Numbered from the stretch's first letter, positions 45,446 through 54,640 are shown. The stretch is DNA of 64,000 nucleotides from Pseudomonas sp. B6002 (GCF_013385985.1 NZ_JACAOY010000010.1:124001-188000); one strand, 5' to 3'. Numbers and translations: made by a program. Notes: generated by a model from the sequence alone, not told the origin.

Positions 45446-47629
45446 ATGTCATCGACCTCGTTCAAGCAGTCCATGCGGCGCCTGTGGGCGCTGGATAAAT
45501 TCAGTTACAGCGTTCGGGTATTCATCGCCCTCACCGGCAGCATGGCGCTGTGCTGGTATCAGGATGAAATGACACTGCTGATCCCGCTGTTCCTGGGGAT
45601 TATCGCCAGCGCCCTGGCCGAGACCGATGACAGCTGGCAAGGCCGCCTCAACGCCCTGGCGGTGACGCTGGTGTGTTTCAGCATCGCCGCGCTGTCGGTG
45701 GAGCTGCTGTTCCCCTACCCCTGGATCTTCGCGATCGCCCTGGCCCTGGCCAGTTTCTGCCTGACCATGCTGGGCGCCTTGGGCGAACGCTATGGCGCAA
45801 TTGCCTCGGCGACGCTGATCCTGTCGGTGTACACCATGATCGGCGTGGACCAGCGCGGCGGCGCGGTAACCGACTTCTGGCACGAGCCCTTGCTGCTGGT
45901 GGCCGGCGCCGCCTGGTACGGCGTGCTGTCGGTGTTGTGGCAGGCACTGTTTTCCAACCAGCCGGTGCAACAGAGCCTGGCGCGGTTGTTCCGCGAGCTG
46001 GGGCGTTACCTCAAGCTCAAGTCGTCGTTGTTCGAGCCGATCCGCCAGTTGGACGTGGAAGCACGCCGCCTGGAACTGGCCCAACAAAACGGCCGCGTGG
46101 TCGCGGCGCTTAATGCGGCGAAGGAAATCATCCTGCACCGCGTGGGCAATGGTCGCCCAGGCTCGAAGGTCAGCCGCTACCTGAAGCTGTACTTCCTGGC
46201 CCAGGACATCCATGAGCGCGCCAGCTCGTCCCACTACCCCTACAACGCCCTGGCCGAAGCCTTCTTCCACAGCGATGTGCTGTTCCGCTGCCAGCGCCTG
46301 TTGCGCCAGCAAGGTAAAGCCTGCCAGACCCTGGCCGAGTCGATCCAACTGCGCCAGCCGTTCATCTATGACGACAGTTTTGCCGAGGCCCTGGGCGACC
46401 TGAACGCCTCCCTGGAACACCTGCGCATCCAGAGCAACCCGGCCTGGCGTGGGCTGCTGCGTTCCTTGCGTGCCCTGGCCGCCAACCTGTCCACCCTCGA
46501 CCGCCTGCTGGGCGATGCGAGCAACCCCGATTCCCTGGCCGATGCCACCGACAGCAGCCTGCTCGACCGTGCACCGCGCAACCTCAAGGAAATGTGGACG
46601 CGCCTGCGCACCCAGCTCACGCCAACATCGCTGCTGTTCCGCCATGCGTTGCGCCTGCCGCTGGCGCTGAGTATCGGCTACGGCATGGTGCATTTGATCC
46701 ACCCGTCCCAGGGCTACTGGATCATCCTCACCACCCTGTTCGTGTGCCAGCCCAACTACGGCGCCACCCGGCGCAAGCTTGGCCAGCGGATAGTTGGCAC
46801 CGCCATCGGCCTGACCGTGGCCTGGGCGCTGTTCGACCTGTTCCCAAGCCCGCTGGTGCAATCGCTGTTCGCCATCGCCGCCGGCCTGGTGTTCTTTATC
46901 AACCGTACCACCCGCTACACCCTGGCCACGGCGGCGATCACCTTGATGGTGCTGTTCTGCTTCAACCAGGTGGGTGATGGCTACGGGCTGTTCCTGCCAC
47001 GGCTGTTCGATACCTTGCTGGGCAGCCTGATTGCCGGCCTGGCGGTGTTCCTGTTCCTGCCGGACTGGCAGGGCCGCCGCCTGAACAAGGTGCTGGCCAA
47101 TACCCTGACGTGCAACAGCATCTACCTGCGGCAAATCATGCAGCAATACGCCGCCGGCAAGAGCGACGACCTGGCCTATCGCCTGGCCCGGCGTAACGCG
47201 CACAACGCGGATGCCGCGCTGTCGACCACCCTGGCCAACATGCTGATGGAGCCGGGGCATTTCCGGAAGGAAGCCGATGTGGGCTTCCGGTTCCTGGTGT
47301 TGTCCCACACCTTGCTGAGTTATTTGTCTGGCTTGGGCGCACACCGGGAAACCCAATTGCCGGCCGAAGTGCGCGAGCATTTGATTGGCGGCGCCGGTAA
47401 TTCGCTGGCGGCGAGTATTGATGAAATCGCCACCGGGCTTGCGAACAAGCAGCCCATTGCGATTCAGAGTGATGCGGAAGAGGCCCTGGCGGTGGACCTT
47501 GAGCAGATGCCGGATGAGATCGATGAAGGGCAGCGGTTGGTGCAGACGCAACTGGCGTTGATCTGTCGGCAGTTGGGGCCTTTGCGGACGTTGGCGGCGC
47601 ATTTGATCAAGGATACCAGCGAGGCTTAG
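45446..47629 (+). CDS. yccS: YccS/YhfK-family FUSC membrane protein
   Basis: The 727-aa inner-membrane protein has two sets of about five to six helices, at residues ~20-165 and ~410-535, each followed by a large cytoplasmic region. This is the YccS/FUSC layout related to aromatic-acid exporter AaeB. The second set includes RLPLALSIGYGMVHLIHPSQ and the FUSC motif LTTLFVCQPNYGATRRKLGQ. The start at 45446 (MSSTSFKQSMRRLW) fits the family length. Transport substrate is unknown. Confidence 0.88.
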   Translation: MSSTSFKQSMRRLWALDKFSYSVRVFIALTGSMALCWYQDEMTLLIPLFLGIIASALAETDDSWQGRLNALAVTLVCFSIAALSVELLFPYPWIFAIALALASFCLTMLGALGERYGAIASATLILSVYTMIGVDQRGGAVTDFWHEPLLLVAGAAWYGVLSVLWQALFSNQPVQQSLARLFRELGRYLKLKSSLFEPIRQLDVEARRLELAQQNGRVVAALNAAKEIILHRVGNGRPGSKVSRYLKLYFLAQDIHERASSSHYPYNALAEAFFHSDVLFRCQRLLRQQGKACQTLAESIQLRQPFIYDDSFAEALGDLNASLEHLRIQSNPAWRGLLRSLRALAANLSTLDRLLGDASNPDSLADATDSSLLDRAPRNLKEMWTRLRTQLTPTSLLFRHALRLPLALSIGYGMVHLIHPSQGYWIILTTLFVCQPNYGATRRKLGQRIVGTAIGLTVAWALFDLFPSPLVQSLFAIAAGLVFFINRTTRYTLATAAITLMVLFCFNQVGDGYGLFLPRLFDTLLGSLIAGLAVFLFLPDWQGRRLNKVLANTLTCNSIYLRQIMQQYAAGKSDDLAYRLARRNAHNADAALSTTLANMLMEPGHFRKEADVGFRFLVLSHTLLSYLSGLGAHRETQLPAEVREHLIGGAGNSLAASIDEIATGLANKQPIAIQSDAEEALAVDLEQMPDEIDEGQRLVQTQLALICRQLGPLRTLAAHLIKDTSEA

Positions 47630-47635
47630 ATCGCT

Positions 47636-47706
47636 ATCGCAGGCAAGCCAGCTCCCACAGTTGACGGTATTCGCAATTCAACCTGTGGGAGCTGGCTTGC
47701 CTGCGA
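47636..47706. repeat. REP arms, reverse order
   Basis: ATCGCAGGCAAGCCAGCTCC and TGTGGGAGCTGGCTTGCCTG arms separate convergent genes. Confidence 0.85.
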
Positions 47707-47723
47707 TGGGGCCCTAAAGCCGC

Positions 47724-48461
47724 CTACATCCCGTGCTCTTTCATCAACCGCTCATAGCTGCCATCGACCTTCATCTTGGCAATTTCCCGGTCGAAGCTGG
47801 CCACGATCTGCTCATGCTGCGGGTTCTTCAGGCTCACCAGGATGTGCAGGCTGTTTTCGGTCAGGGGCTTGGGCAAGAACTCCACCGCATTGCGCACACG
47901 CGGTGACTCCCGCGCCAGGTAGTAACGGGCCACGTACTCATCTTCCACCGTCAGCCGCACACGCTGCGCCGCCAGCATGCGCACGGCCATGGCGAAGTTA
48001 TGCACCGGTACTTTCTGCAATTGGGTGTCCTGGTCGAACGCTGGCGAGTAGGCATAGCCGCGCACCACAGCAATCGATTCGTCGTGCAGTTGCTCCAGGT
48101 TCTGGTAGTCGATGGGGTCGTCGCGGCGCTTGATGAAACGCACGCGGTTGAGCAGGTATTCGCCGGAAAACTGCCCCAGTTGCGTGCGGGCATCGTCGTA
48201 CCAGGCATTGACCAGCACGTCGTAACGCCCGTCTCCCACGCCCATCAGCGCGCGGGCCCAGGGTACCTGCTCGAAGTCGCTGGCATACCCGGCACGCGCC
48301 AGCGCCGTGGTGACGATGTCGGTGGCCAGGCCGCCATTGATCAAGGTGGCATCGGTAAAGGGAGGCCAGGCATCCGCTACCAGGCGCAGACGCTGTGCGA
48401 GCGCCGGTGTCGCCAGCAGCAACATTCCTATCAAAGCAACGGCACGAGAAAATCGCGGCAT
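47724..48461 (-). CDS. Periplasmic solute-binding protein (family 3-like)
   Basis: This 245-aa protein has a signal peptide (MPRFSRAVALIGMLLLATPALA) and a family-3 extracellular solute-binding fold: RLRLVADAWPPFTDATLING at the mature N-terminus and EISKMK-like (DREIAKMKVDGSYERLMKEH) at the C-terminus. No permease or ATPase genes are adjacent. It may serve a distant transporter or act as an orphan sensor. The start at 48461 has AAGGA eight bases upstream; a TTG two codons earlier is in frame. Confidence 0.85.
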   Translation of the reverse strand: MPRFSRAVALIGMLLLATPALAQRLRLVADAWPPFTDATLINGGLATDIVTTALARAGYASDFEQVPWARALMGVGDGRYDVLVNAWYDDARTQLGQFSGEYLLNRVRFIKRRDDPIDYQNLEQLHDESIAVVRGYAYSPAFDQDTQLQKVPVHNFAMAVRMLAAQRVRLTVEDEYVARYYLARESPRVRNAVEFLPKPLTENSLHILVSLKNPQHEQIVASFDREIAKMKVDGSYERLMKEHGM

Positions 48462-48681
48462 GCTCAAAGTCCTTGGCGGGCAGGCGTTGGCCTGAGCTCA
48501 GGCTCAACCTGAGGTTCTAACAGTAGCTCATCAATGAGACTGCATTGCAGATTACACAAAGAAGTCAGCGGCGAATGCACAGAATGATGGCAAATTGACG
48601 CCATTCACAAAAATGCCAGATTTAGACAGCGCCGCTCGCCACGCTTACTATCGGCACAGACACTTGATAAGAGAGCACACC

Positions 48682-49134
48682 ATGACAGTCGAATGGGTCT
48701 GCAAACACCACGATGACCTGGGCAAGGACCAGCTGTACGCCATCCTGCGCCTGCGTAACGAGGTTTTCGTCGTGGAGCAGAAATGCGTTTACCAGGACCT
48801 CGACGGGCAAGACCTCTCGGGCGACACCCACCACTTGATGGTGTGGCAGAACGACGAGCTGGTGGCCTACCTGCGCCTGCTGGACCCGGAGTCCCAAGGC
48901 GGTGACGTGGTGATAGGCCGGGTCATCGTGGCACCCGTGGCACGCGGTACGGGGCTGGGGCATCGGATGATGGAAGAGAGCCTCAAGCGCATTGAGGATA
49001 TCTGGCCCGAAACGCCGATTTTTCTGTCAGCCCAGGCGCATTTGCAGGGGTATTACGGGCGGTACGGGTTTGTGGTGGCGGGTGAGGAATACCTTGAGGA
49101 TGATATTCCACATATTGGTATGCGGCGCGACTGA
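48682..49134 (+). CDS. elaA: ElaA-family GNAT N-acetyltransferase
   Basis: This 150-aa GNAT protein matches ElaA. The N-terminal YAILRLRNEVFVVEQKCVYQ with DLDGQDLSGDTHHL is typical. The acetyl-CoA-binding loop is VIVAPVARGTGLGHRMM (Q/R-x-x-G-x-G/A pattern). The start at 48682 has AAGAGAG upstream. Substrate is unknown. Confidence 0.88.
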   Translation: MTVEWVCKHHDDLGKDQLYAILRLRNEVFVVEQKCVYQDLDGQDLSGDTHHLMVWQNDELVAYLRLLDPESQGGDVVIGRVIVAPVARGTGLGHRMMEESLKRIEDIWPETPIFLSAQAHLQGYYGRYGFVVAGEEYLEDDIPHIGMRRD

Positions 49135-49141
49135 GGGCCTC

Positions 49142-49214
49142 ATCGCAGGCAAGCCAGCTCCCACACTTTGACCGTGCAAACCCGATCCAATGTAGGAGCT
49201 GGCTTGCCAGCGAT
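49142..49214. repeat. REP arms, reverse order
   Basis: ATCGCAGGCAAGCCAGCTCC and TGTAGGAGCTGGCTTGCCAG arms lie between the convergent elaA and winged-helix genes. Confidence 0.85.
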
Positions 49215-49240
49215 GGCGCCAGTACGGTCAACACCGAGCC

Positions 49241-49537
49241 TCAGGGATACCCCAACACCTGCTTCACCGAAGCCAGATTCCCCTCAATCCACCCCCGATC
49301 AATCGCCCCCCAGCTGCGAATCCGATAGTGCCCCGCATGGTTGCGGGCGCCGTCTTCCTGCTCGAACTCACACACAATATCCAGGTCGGCCAACGCCGCA
49401 ATGGTGTCCTGCGCCGTGCGCCGGGGCATGCGGGTCACGTCGGTCAGCGCGGGCACGCTGCTGGCCAGCCCGCTGTCAATCAGGTAGGCCACGTACAGGC
49501 GGCGGTAGAAGCTGCTCTTGGTCTTGCTCACATCCAT
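49241..49537 (-). CDS. Small winged-helix DNA-binding protein
   Basis: This 98-aa protein contains a likely winged HTH: FYRRLYVAYLIDSGLASSVP then LTDVTRMPRRTAQDTIAALA as recognition helix, and a wing around EFEQEDGARNHAGHYRI. It resembles small conserved Pseudomonas HTH proteins of unknown targets. It lies 18 bp downstream of the YgjP-type peptidase gene on the same strand and may be co-transcribed with it. Confidence 0.72.
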   Translation of the reverse strand: MDVSKTKSSFYRRLYVAYLIDSGLASSVPALTDVTRMPRRTAQDTIAALADLDIVCEFEQEDGARNHAGHYRIRSWGAIDRGWIEGNLASVKQVLGYP

Positions 49538-49555
49538 GGTGGTCGCCTTGTGCGG

Positions 49556-50056
49556 TCAGGGTTTGCCCTGTAGGTCGCGATACGTGAGGTACACCCGCAG
49601 GTCGAATTCCACCTGATGGTAGCCCGGCATCATGTAGTCGCAGAGTTTGTAGAACGCCTTGTTGTGGTCCGATTCCTTGAAGTGCGCCAGTTCGTGCACC
49701 ACGATCATGCGCAGGAATTCCGGTGCCGCCTCCTTGAACAGCGAGGCGATGCGAATCTCTTTCTTGGCTTTGAGATTGCCGCCCTGCACCCGTGAAATCG
49801 TGGTGTGCAGGCCGAGGGCGCGGTGGGTCAGGTCCAGGCGGTTGTCGAACAGCACTTTGTCGATGGCCGGCGCGTTGCGCAGGTGTTCCTGCTTCAAGGC
49901 CAGCGCATAGGCGTACAGGGCCTTGTCACTCTGCACGGCGTGGCGCTCGGGGTAGCGCTTTTCCAGGTAGTCGCCCAACTGGTCCTTGGCGATCAGCTGG
50001 CGAACCTGCTCCTGGAGCGCGGCGGGATAGGCCTGGAGGTATTTCAGGACGGTCAT
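49556..50056 (-). CDS. YgjP-type (M48-like) metallopeptidase
   Basis: This 166-aa cytoplasmic protein carries a zincin motif HELAH in RMIVVHELAHFKESDHNKAF, with the third ligand region SDHNKAFY. It matches the YgjP/DUF45 family. ISRVQGGNLKAKKEIRIASL is the conserved strand before the motif. The start at 50056 (MTVLKYLQAYPAALQ) is chosen by family similarity; the ribosome-binding site is weak. Substrate is unknown. Confidence 0.8.
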   Translation of the reverse strand: MTVLKYLQAYPAALQEQVRQLIAKDQLGDYLEKRYPERHAVQSDKALYAYALALKQEHLRNAPAIDKVLFDNRLDLTHRALGLHTTISRVQGGNLKAKKEIRIASLFKEAAPEFLRMIVVHELAHFKESDHNKAFYKLCDYMMPGYHQVEFDLRVYLTYRDLQGKP

Positions 50057-50097
50057 GGGGTCTGCAACAGGGTTGGAATGGCGCCAGTGTAGCGAAT

Positions 50098-52203
50098 TCA
50101 GCGCAAGCGCGGGGACGACCAGCCCGCCACTTCCTCTGCCATCAGCGGCTGCGCCGCCAGCGGCCCCTGGATAAATGGGCAACCGTTGGCCTTGAGCCAC
50201 TGGGATTGCTCCAGCGTCTCGACGCCCTCGGCCACCACCAGCACATCAAAATGCCCACACAACTCAATAATGCTGCGCGCCAACGCCGCATCCCGCGCCG
50301 AGGCCGGCAAGCGCGCCACCAGTCGCGGGTCCAGCTTGAGGGTATCGAACTCCAGGTCGCGCAAATGGGCCAGGGAGCAGTGGCCGCAACCGAAGTCATC
50401 CAAAGCGATCCGCACGCCGATCTGGCGCAGCAGCCGCAGCTGTTTGGTCGACTCTTCGAGGTTGCTCATCAGGCTGTCTTCACTGATTTCCACCTCCAGC
50501 TGCCGCCCCTGCAGCCCATGTCGTTCGAGCACCTGCTGCAGTTGGTTGGCCAGGTTGGGCATGTTGAACTGGCTGCTGCTCAGGCTCACGCTCAGCACCA
50601 GCTCGCTGTCAAAGCTGGCTTGCCAGGCCTGGCGCTGGGCCGCGACCTGCTGGTAGATCCACGCACTGAGCTGGCTGATCAGGCGTGCCTCTTCCAGCAG
50701 CGGTAGAAACAGCCCGGGCGGTACATCGCCGACGCTGGGGTGCTGCCAGCGCAACAGCGCTTCGACGCCGCGCAAACGCCCATCCTCCAGGGACACTTGG
50801 GGCTGATAAACCAGGGTGAAGTCCTTGTTCTGGATGGCCGTGCGCACACTGTCTTCAAGCATCAGGCGCGAACGGGCGCGGCCGTTCATTTCCTGATCGT
50901 AATAGCGATATTGCTGGCGCCCCGCCCGCTTGGCTTCGTACATGGCAATGTCAGCGGCCCGCAGCAGGCCGTTCAAGTCCGAGCCGCAATCCGGGAACGT
51001 GGCGATGCCAATACTGACCCCAAGCATCACGTCCAGCCCCTCAACCTGCTGGCACACCGACACCCGTTCGATCAGTTTTTCCGCAATCTTGGCCGCCTGC
51101 TCAGGGAACTCAAGCTCCAGCAACGCGGTGAATTCGTCGCCGCCCATGCGCCCCAGCACATCATAAGAGCGCAGGCAGCTTTGCAACTGCTCCGACACCC
51201 AGCGCAGCACCCGGTCACCGGCGTCATGGCCCAGCGAATCATTGACCCGCTTGAAACCATCGAGGTCCAGGTACAGCAAGACCAGGGACTGTTCGCTCCG
51301 CTCGCTGCGTAACAAGGTGTTTTCCACCGCCTGGTAGAACCCTCGACGGTTCAACAGCCCGGTCAGCGGGTCGGTGACCGCCTGGAACTCCAGTTGCTGG
51401 TGCAGGTGACGCACCTCAGACATGTCCAGCACCGTCACCACCATCGCCTTGCGCTCGACGGGCAGCGACGCACAGGACATGGCCACCGGCACCTGCTGGC
51501 CGCGATCGGTACGCAAGATGGCGTCGTGCAAACGCCAGGTCTCGCCCTTGCGGTACCCGGCCATCATCTGCGACTCCAGCCATACGGGCACATGGGGTTT
51601 TTGCAGGAAGCCCAGGAACTCCCGACCTTGCAGCTCCTGGAGCGTCGCGTTGAGCAGGCGCGAGATCGCCGGGTTGGCGTACTCGATCACGCCCTCTTCA
51701 CTCACCACCAGGATGCCTTCGGCGGCGTTGTCCAACACCGAGGCATTAAAGGCGCGGGCGGATTCCAGGTCATGGCTCAGGCGTTGCAGCGCGCGGCGGT
51801 TGCGCTGGTGCTCCAGCAAAGCCTGGACCTTGGGCTTGAGAATATTGGGATCGAAGGGTTTGAGCAGGTAGTCGATGGCGCCACTGGCATAGCCTTCCAG
51901 TACCGCAGACGGTGATTGCGCATGGGCACTGAGGAAAATGATTGGCGTCATGCGCGTGCGCTGGCTGCCGCGCATCAACCGTGCGACTTCAAAGCCGTCC
52001 ATGCCGGGCATCATCACATCCAGCAGTACCAAGTCGACTTCGTGCGCCAGTAGCAACTCCAACGCCTCCACCCCGGAGCTGGCGGTGACGACCTGCCAGT
52101 CTTCCCGGTGCAAAAGCGCGCGCATGCTGATCAGGTTTTCCGGGTAGTCATCGACCACCAGAAGAACCGAACCGCCATCGCCGTGGTGTGGGGCGCCATC
52201 CAT
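50098..52203 (-). CDS. Response regulator with PAS, GGDEF and EAL domains
   Basis: This 701-aa c-di-GMP signalling protein has a REC domain at residues 12-130 (acid pair D18-D19, phosphoacceptor D62, KPFD), a PAS domain near 150-270, a GGDEF domain with intact GGDEF and upstream RxxD inhibitory site (RSYDVLGRMGGDEF), and an EAL domain (VEALLRWQHP). In the EAL domain the usual metal-binding Asn of VNLS is Ser540 (LSVSLSSSQF), while the later DDFG, LKLD, AEGVET and IQG motifs are kept. Cyclase activity looks possible and phosphodiesterase activity doubtful. The start at 52203 has AAGGAAGAG upstream. No cognate sensor kinase is adjacent. Confidence 0.9.
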   Translation of the reverse strand: MDGAPHHGDGGSVLLVVDDYPENLISMRALLHREDWQVVTASSGVEALELLLAHEVDLVLLDVMMPGMDGFEVARLMRGSQRTRMTPIIFLSAHAQSPSAVLEGYASGAIDYLLKPFDPNILKPKVQALLEHQRNRRALQRLSHDLESARAFNASVLDNAAEGILVVSEEGVIEYANPAISRLLNATLQELQGREFLGFLQKPHVPVWLESQMMAGYRKGETWRLHDAILRTDRGQQVPVAMSCASLPVERKAMVVTVLDMSEVRHLHQQLEFQAVTDPLTGLLNRRGFYQAVENTLLRSERSEQSLVLLYLDLDGFKRVNDSLGHDAGDRVLRWVSEQLQSCLRSYDVLGRMGGDEFTALLELEFPEQAAKIAEKLIERVSVCQQVEGLDVMLGVSIGIATFPDCGSDLNGLLRAADIAMYEAKRAGRQQYRYYDQEMNGRARSRLMLEDSVRTAIQNKDFTLVYQPQVSLEDGRLRGVEALLRWQHPSVGDVPPGLFLPLLEEARLISQLSAWIYQQVAAQRQAWQASFDSELVLSVSLSSSQFNMPNLANQLQQVLERHGLQGRQLEVEISEDSLMSNLEESTKQLRLLRQIGVRIALDDFGCGHCSLAHLRDLEFDTLKLDPRLVARLPASARDAALARSIIELCGHFDVLVVAEGVETLEQSQWLKANGCPFIQGPLAAQPLMAEEVAGWSSPRLR

Positions 52204-52511
52204 GCTACGTCTCTTCCTTGGGGAGCTTCCGGTCATTTCTGAGAGAAAAACCGGACAAACGCTGAGGCCTCACTCTAGCCCCGGTTCCAAAAAATCAGAA
52301 GTGACACGGGAGCCCTCATTGACCCAAAGCTCAGGAAGCCGACTAACGGTCAGCCCCTACACGCCCCGAATCATGGGAAACATGGCTTTTTGACATTCCT
52401 CTGACGCCAATAATTTGCCAATCGCCGTTTAACAAGTGAGTGAGCAGCGCCTATAAAGAACCTGTGAGCCCCCTGGGACAACGCTTTCACCCTCTGTAAA
52501 AGGCCAACGCC
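52204..52511. other. Divergent intergenic region
   Basis: This 308-bp gap separates the divergent c-di-GMP gene and alginate lyase gene. I see no gene or clear regulatory motif in it. Confidence 0.5.
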
Positions 52512-53177
52512 ATGATCGACCTCTCTACCTGGAACCTGAGCATTCCGGTCGGCTCGCCACCGGCGACCATCGACACCCCGAAACTGCTCAGCGGCTTCAA
52601 AGACCAGTATTTCCAGGCCGAAGGCAGCAACGTGCAATTCTGGACCCCGGTGACCGGCAGCCGCACCGAGAACGCCATCTACCCCCGCAGTGAACTGCGC
52701 GAGACCTACGCCGATGGGCGCCTGCGCAACTGGACCTACCCGGATGCCGACAACTTCCTGCGCGCCACCTTGGCGGTCAATCAAGTGCCCTCCACCGGCA
52801 AGGTCGTCATTGGCCAGATCCATGCCTATGACAGCCAGAAGCCGCTGATCAAATTGGAGTACCAGTTCAAGGAAAAGACCCAGACCGGCAACATCGTCGC
52901 CAAAGTGCGCATGCGCCCGGATGAGGACGAAGGGCGGGTGATCATCGTGGCGTCGAATGTGCCGCTGGAGAAAAGCTTCACTTACGTGATCAACCTGAAC
53001 AAAGCCGGACTGCTCAGTGTGTATGCCGCCGACGGGGAGTGGAATGAGCGTATTGGTGCAGCCTGGGGCGCCAAGCAGTTGTATTTCAAGGCAGGGGTGT
53101 ATGTGCAGGACAACAGCGGGAACAGCAAGGAGGGGGCAAGGGTGACGTTTGCTAAGTTGGATATTGATCACGAGTGA
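52512..53177 (+). CDS. Polysaccharide lyase family 7 alginate lyase
   Basis: This 221-aa beta-jelly-roll lyase should cleave alginate by beta-elimination. All three PL7 blocks are visible: RSELRE (59-64), QIH (102-104) and YFKAGVYVQ (191-199). There is no signal peptide, so it may be cytoplasmic or leave by a non-Sec route; the single-domain PL7 enzymes of other pseudomonads are similar in size. It sits at the edge of an AT-rich island of unknown genes. Confidence 0.9.
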   Translation: MIDLSTWNLSIPVGSPPATIDTPKLLSGFKDQYFQAEGSNVQFWTPVTGSRTENAIYPRSELRETYADGRLRNWTYPDADNFLRATLAVNQVPSTGKVVIGQIHAYDSQKPLIKLEYQFKEKTQTGNIVAKVRMRPDEDEGRVIIVASNVPLEKSFTYVINLNKAGLLSVYAADGEWNERIGAAWGAKQLYFKAGVYVQDNSGNSKEGARVTFAKLDIDHE

Positions 53178-53254
53178 GCACGGGCTTATTTCATTTAGGG
53201 CGCGTCCAATGGCGCAGATGGATCATTCGCTTTTTTGAAACACCCCCGATACCC

Positions 53255-53279
53255 GTTGGAGCCCGGCTTGCCGGCGATG
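53255..53279. repeat. Solitary REP arm
   Basis: GTTGGAGCCCGGCTTGCCGG followed by CGATGA is a single, slightly diverged REP arm downstream of the alginate lyase. Its partner arm is absent, as expected at a broken junction. Confidence 0.65.
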
Positions 53280-53359
53280 ACTGTATGTCAGTCGCCGAAA
53301 ATTTTGACTGGGCCATCGCCATCGCTATCGCCGTGCGGGAAGGCCTACACAAACGTTGC

Positions 53360-53712
53360 GGAGAGCCAGGTGGCGGGGGAACCCACTTCCACCCCACCGC
53401 ACACCCCGGCATTGAAACGCCATCGGCGCGCCTGTCGTGTTGATCGACAGCGACACCCCACTACTGGAGATCCACACCTCCCTGCGCGAAAACCATCAAC
53501 CTGATGGCCTCCTCCAGCCTGCTGGAGTTTGCCGGGTGCGATCTGAACAATATGGCCAACACGGCGCGCATTCTGGTTTAGGAGGTAATTGATGTATTCC
53601 ACGTCGTTGAGCGGCACAGCTTCAATACCCTCAGCGCAAGCAGAATAAAAGCCTGCCTCGCTGCAGACTTCTTTAGACACAGGTACGTGGGGCCAAACCG
53701 AATAGACGCTAT
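53360..53712 (+). pseudogene. Degraded coding remnant, unrecognised
   Basis: Coding-like sequence continues across frames: HPGIETPSARLS, then IDSDTPLLEIHTSLREN, then a frameshift to KTINLMASSSLLEFAGCDLN ending at an in-frame TAG (53578-53580). After the stop the same frame reads EVIDVFHVVERHS to a TGA. This looks like a small gene broken by frameshifts and a nonsense codon. I do not recognise the family, and the limits are approximate. Confidence 0.35.
53592..53648 (+). CDS. Possible 18-codon peptide
   Basis: A short frame, MYSTSLSGTASIPSAQAE, starts 6 nt after an excellent AGGAGG ribosome-binding site whose first bases overlap the TAG of the upstream remnant. It may be a translated small peptide, or only the remains of coupling between two decayed genes. 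Confidence 0.3.
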   Translation: MYSTSLSGTASIPSAQAE

Positions 53713-53730
53713 CGAAAAAAACGCTAAAAA

Positions 53731-53748
53731 ACTGTGAATGTTGACAGT
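53731..53748. promoter_or_regulatory. Dyad copy 1 (ACTGTGAA-TG-TTGACAGT)
   Basis: This 18-bp near-perfect inverted repeat follows an A-rich run and is followed by TACACA. It lies 116 bp ahead of the first (broken) paralogue. Two further copies occur at 54641 and 58385. Confidence 0.6.
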
Positions 53749-53864
53749 TACACAACGGGCAATTAGTCGTGACCATGAGGACGCCAACTCGTGAAAAAGG
53801 CGAAGGGCGATTTAGCGCAATCGACTTGATTGACCCATTGACTACAGACTCTACGGAAATCACC

Positions 53865-54263
53865 ATGCCTATTCCCTTTATTGCACCCCGCCCTTCTGTG
53901 AGTGGTGCCTCACCTACCGCGCCCCCATACCTATACGTGACCCCAAAGGCAGCTGCTTCGCGGTGCTGATTACGGTCCCTACAGGAAGCGTGAGCAGCTT
54001 CCAGGCGGGCGACATTATGGAGGGGGTCGTTGCAACAAACTGGAAATGGCCCAAACGGTCTGTATCCACGGCAAAATATTCGACGTCAAGGTTTCAGTCA
54101 AAACTTTGTCAATTCACTCATTAACGGTCAGGCCTTAATAGGTCATGAATTTTGTGGCACCGTCATAAAAAACACAAACTTTGTGATGAAAATTACAATC
54201 ACTGACCCCAGCGGAATAGTGCTTAAATTACTAACCACTAATTTAACAGTTAGATTTTTCTGA
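53865..54263 (+). pseudogene. Broken first paralogue of the small-protein array
   Basis: The start MPIPFIAPRPSV resembles the other array members. Two frameshifts interrupt the gene. The first comes after YLYVTPK, with the downstream frame continuing GSCFAVLITVPTGSVSSFQA. The second falls near GVV, after which LQQTGNGPNGLYPRQN runs to NTNFVMKITITDPSG and a stop. Joined, it would be about 133 residues. Sequencing error is possible, but two independent shifts favour real decay. Confidence 0.6.
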
Positions 54264-54640
54264 GCACATTAATTATTAAGGCATTCACCCTCCAAACGTA
54301 GTTGAACTGCCAATGAACTTTGACGCCGGGAAACTTATCACTCGCTACCCATTATAAAATTTAACTATCCCCGCAGAACCTTTCTCAAGAAATCGCGCGT
54401 GCCTCCCTCCTCACGGGGTTTGCGGAACATACGCCGCTGGCCGAGGCGACATCAAAGTTAAAACGGCAGTGAGCGTTAAGTAAACCAACGATTTCAGGAA
54501 CCGCTCGGGTGTAGCTGCCAGGAAAGAAACATCCAAACGACACAGATATTTTATCTCGAGTTGGATAAACCTTGACCGAAACAAACGTTAGAGTGTTTTA
54601 GCCTATCTCGAATAATGTCTATAGCGAAAAACCATAAAAA
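54264..54640. other. Intergenic region before the second unit
   Basis: This AT-rich gap of 377 bp holds no intact gene. A fragment reading ARASLLTGFAEHTPLAEATS (about 54398-54470) may be a remnant of a lost gene. The second dyad starts at 54641. Confidence 0.4.

Noticed and set aside
53741-53769. TTGACA within dyads as a sigma-70 -35 box
   Set aside because: No consistent -10 hexamer lies 16-18 bp downstream in all three copies, so an operator is the better reading.
53345-53866. Leftward 173-codon open frame across the junction debris
   Set aside because: It lacks a ribosome-binding site and overlaps dyad 1 and the remnant. The residue composition is not protein-like in its second half.
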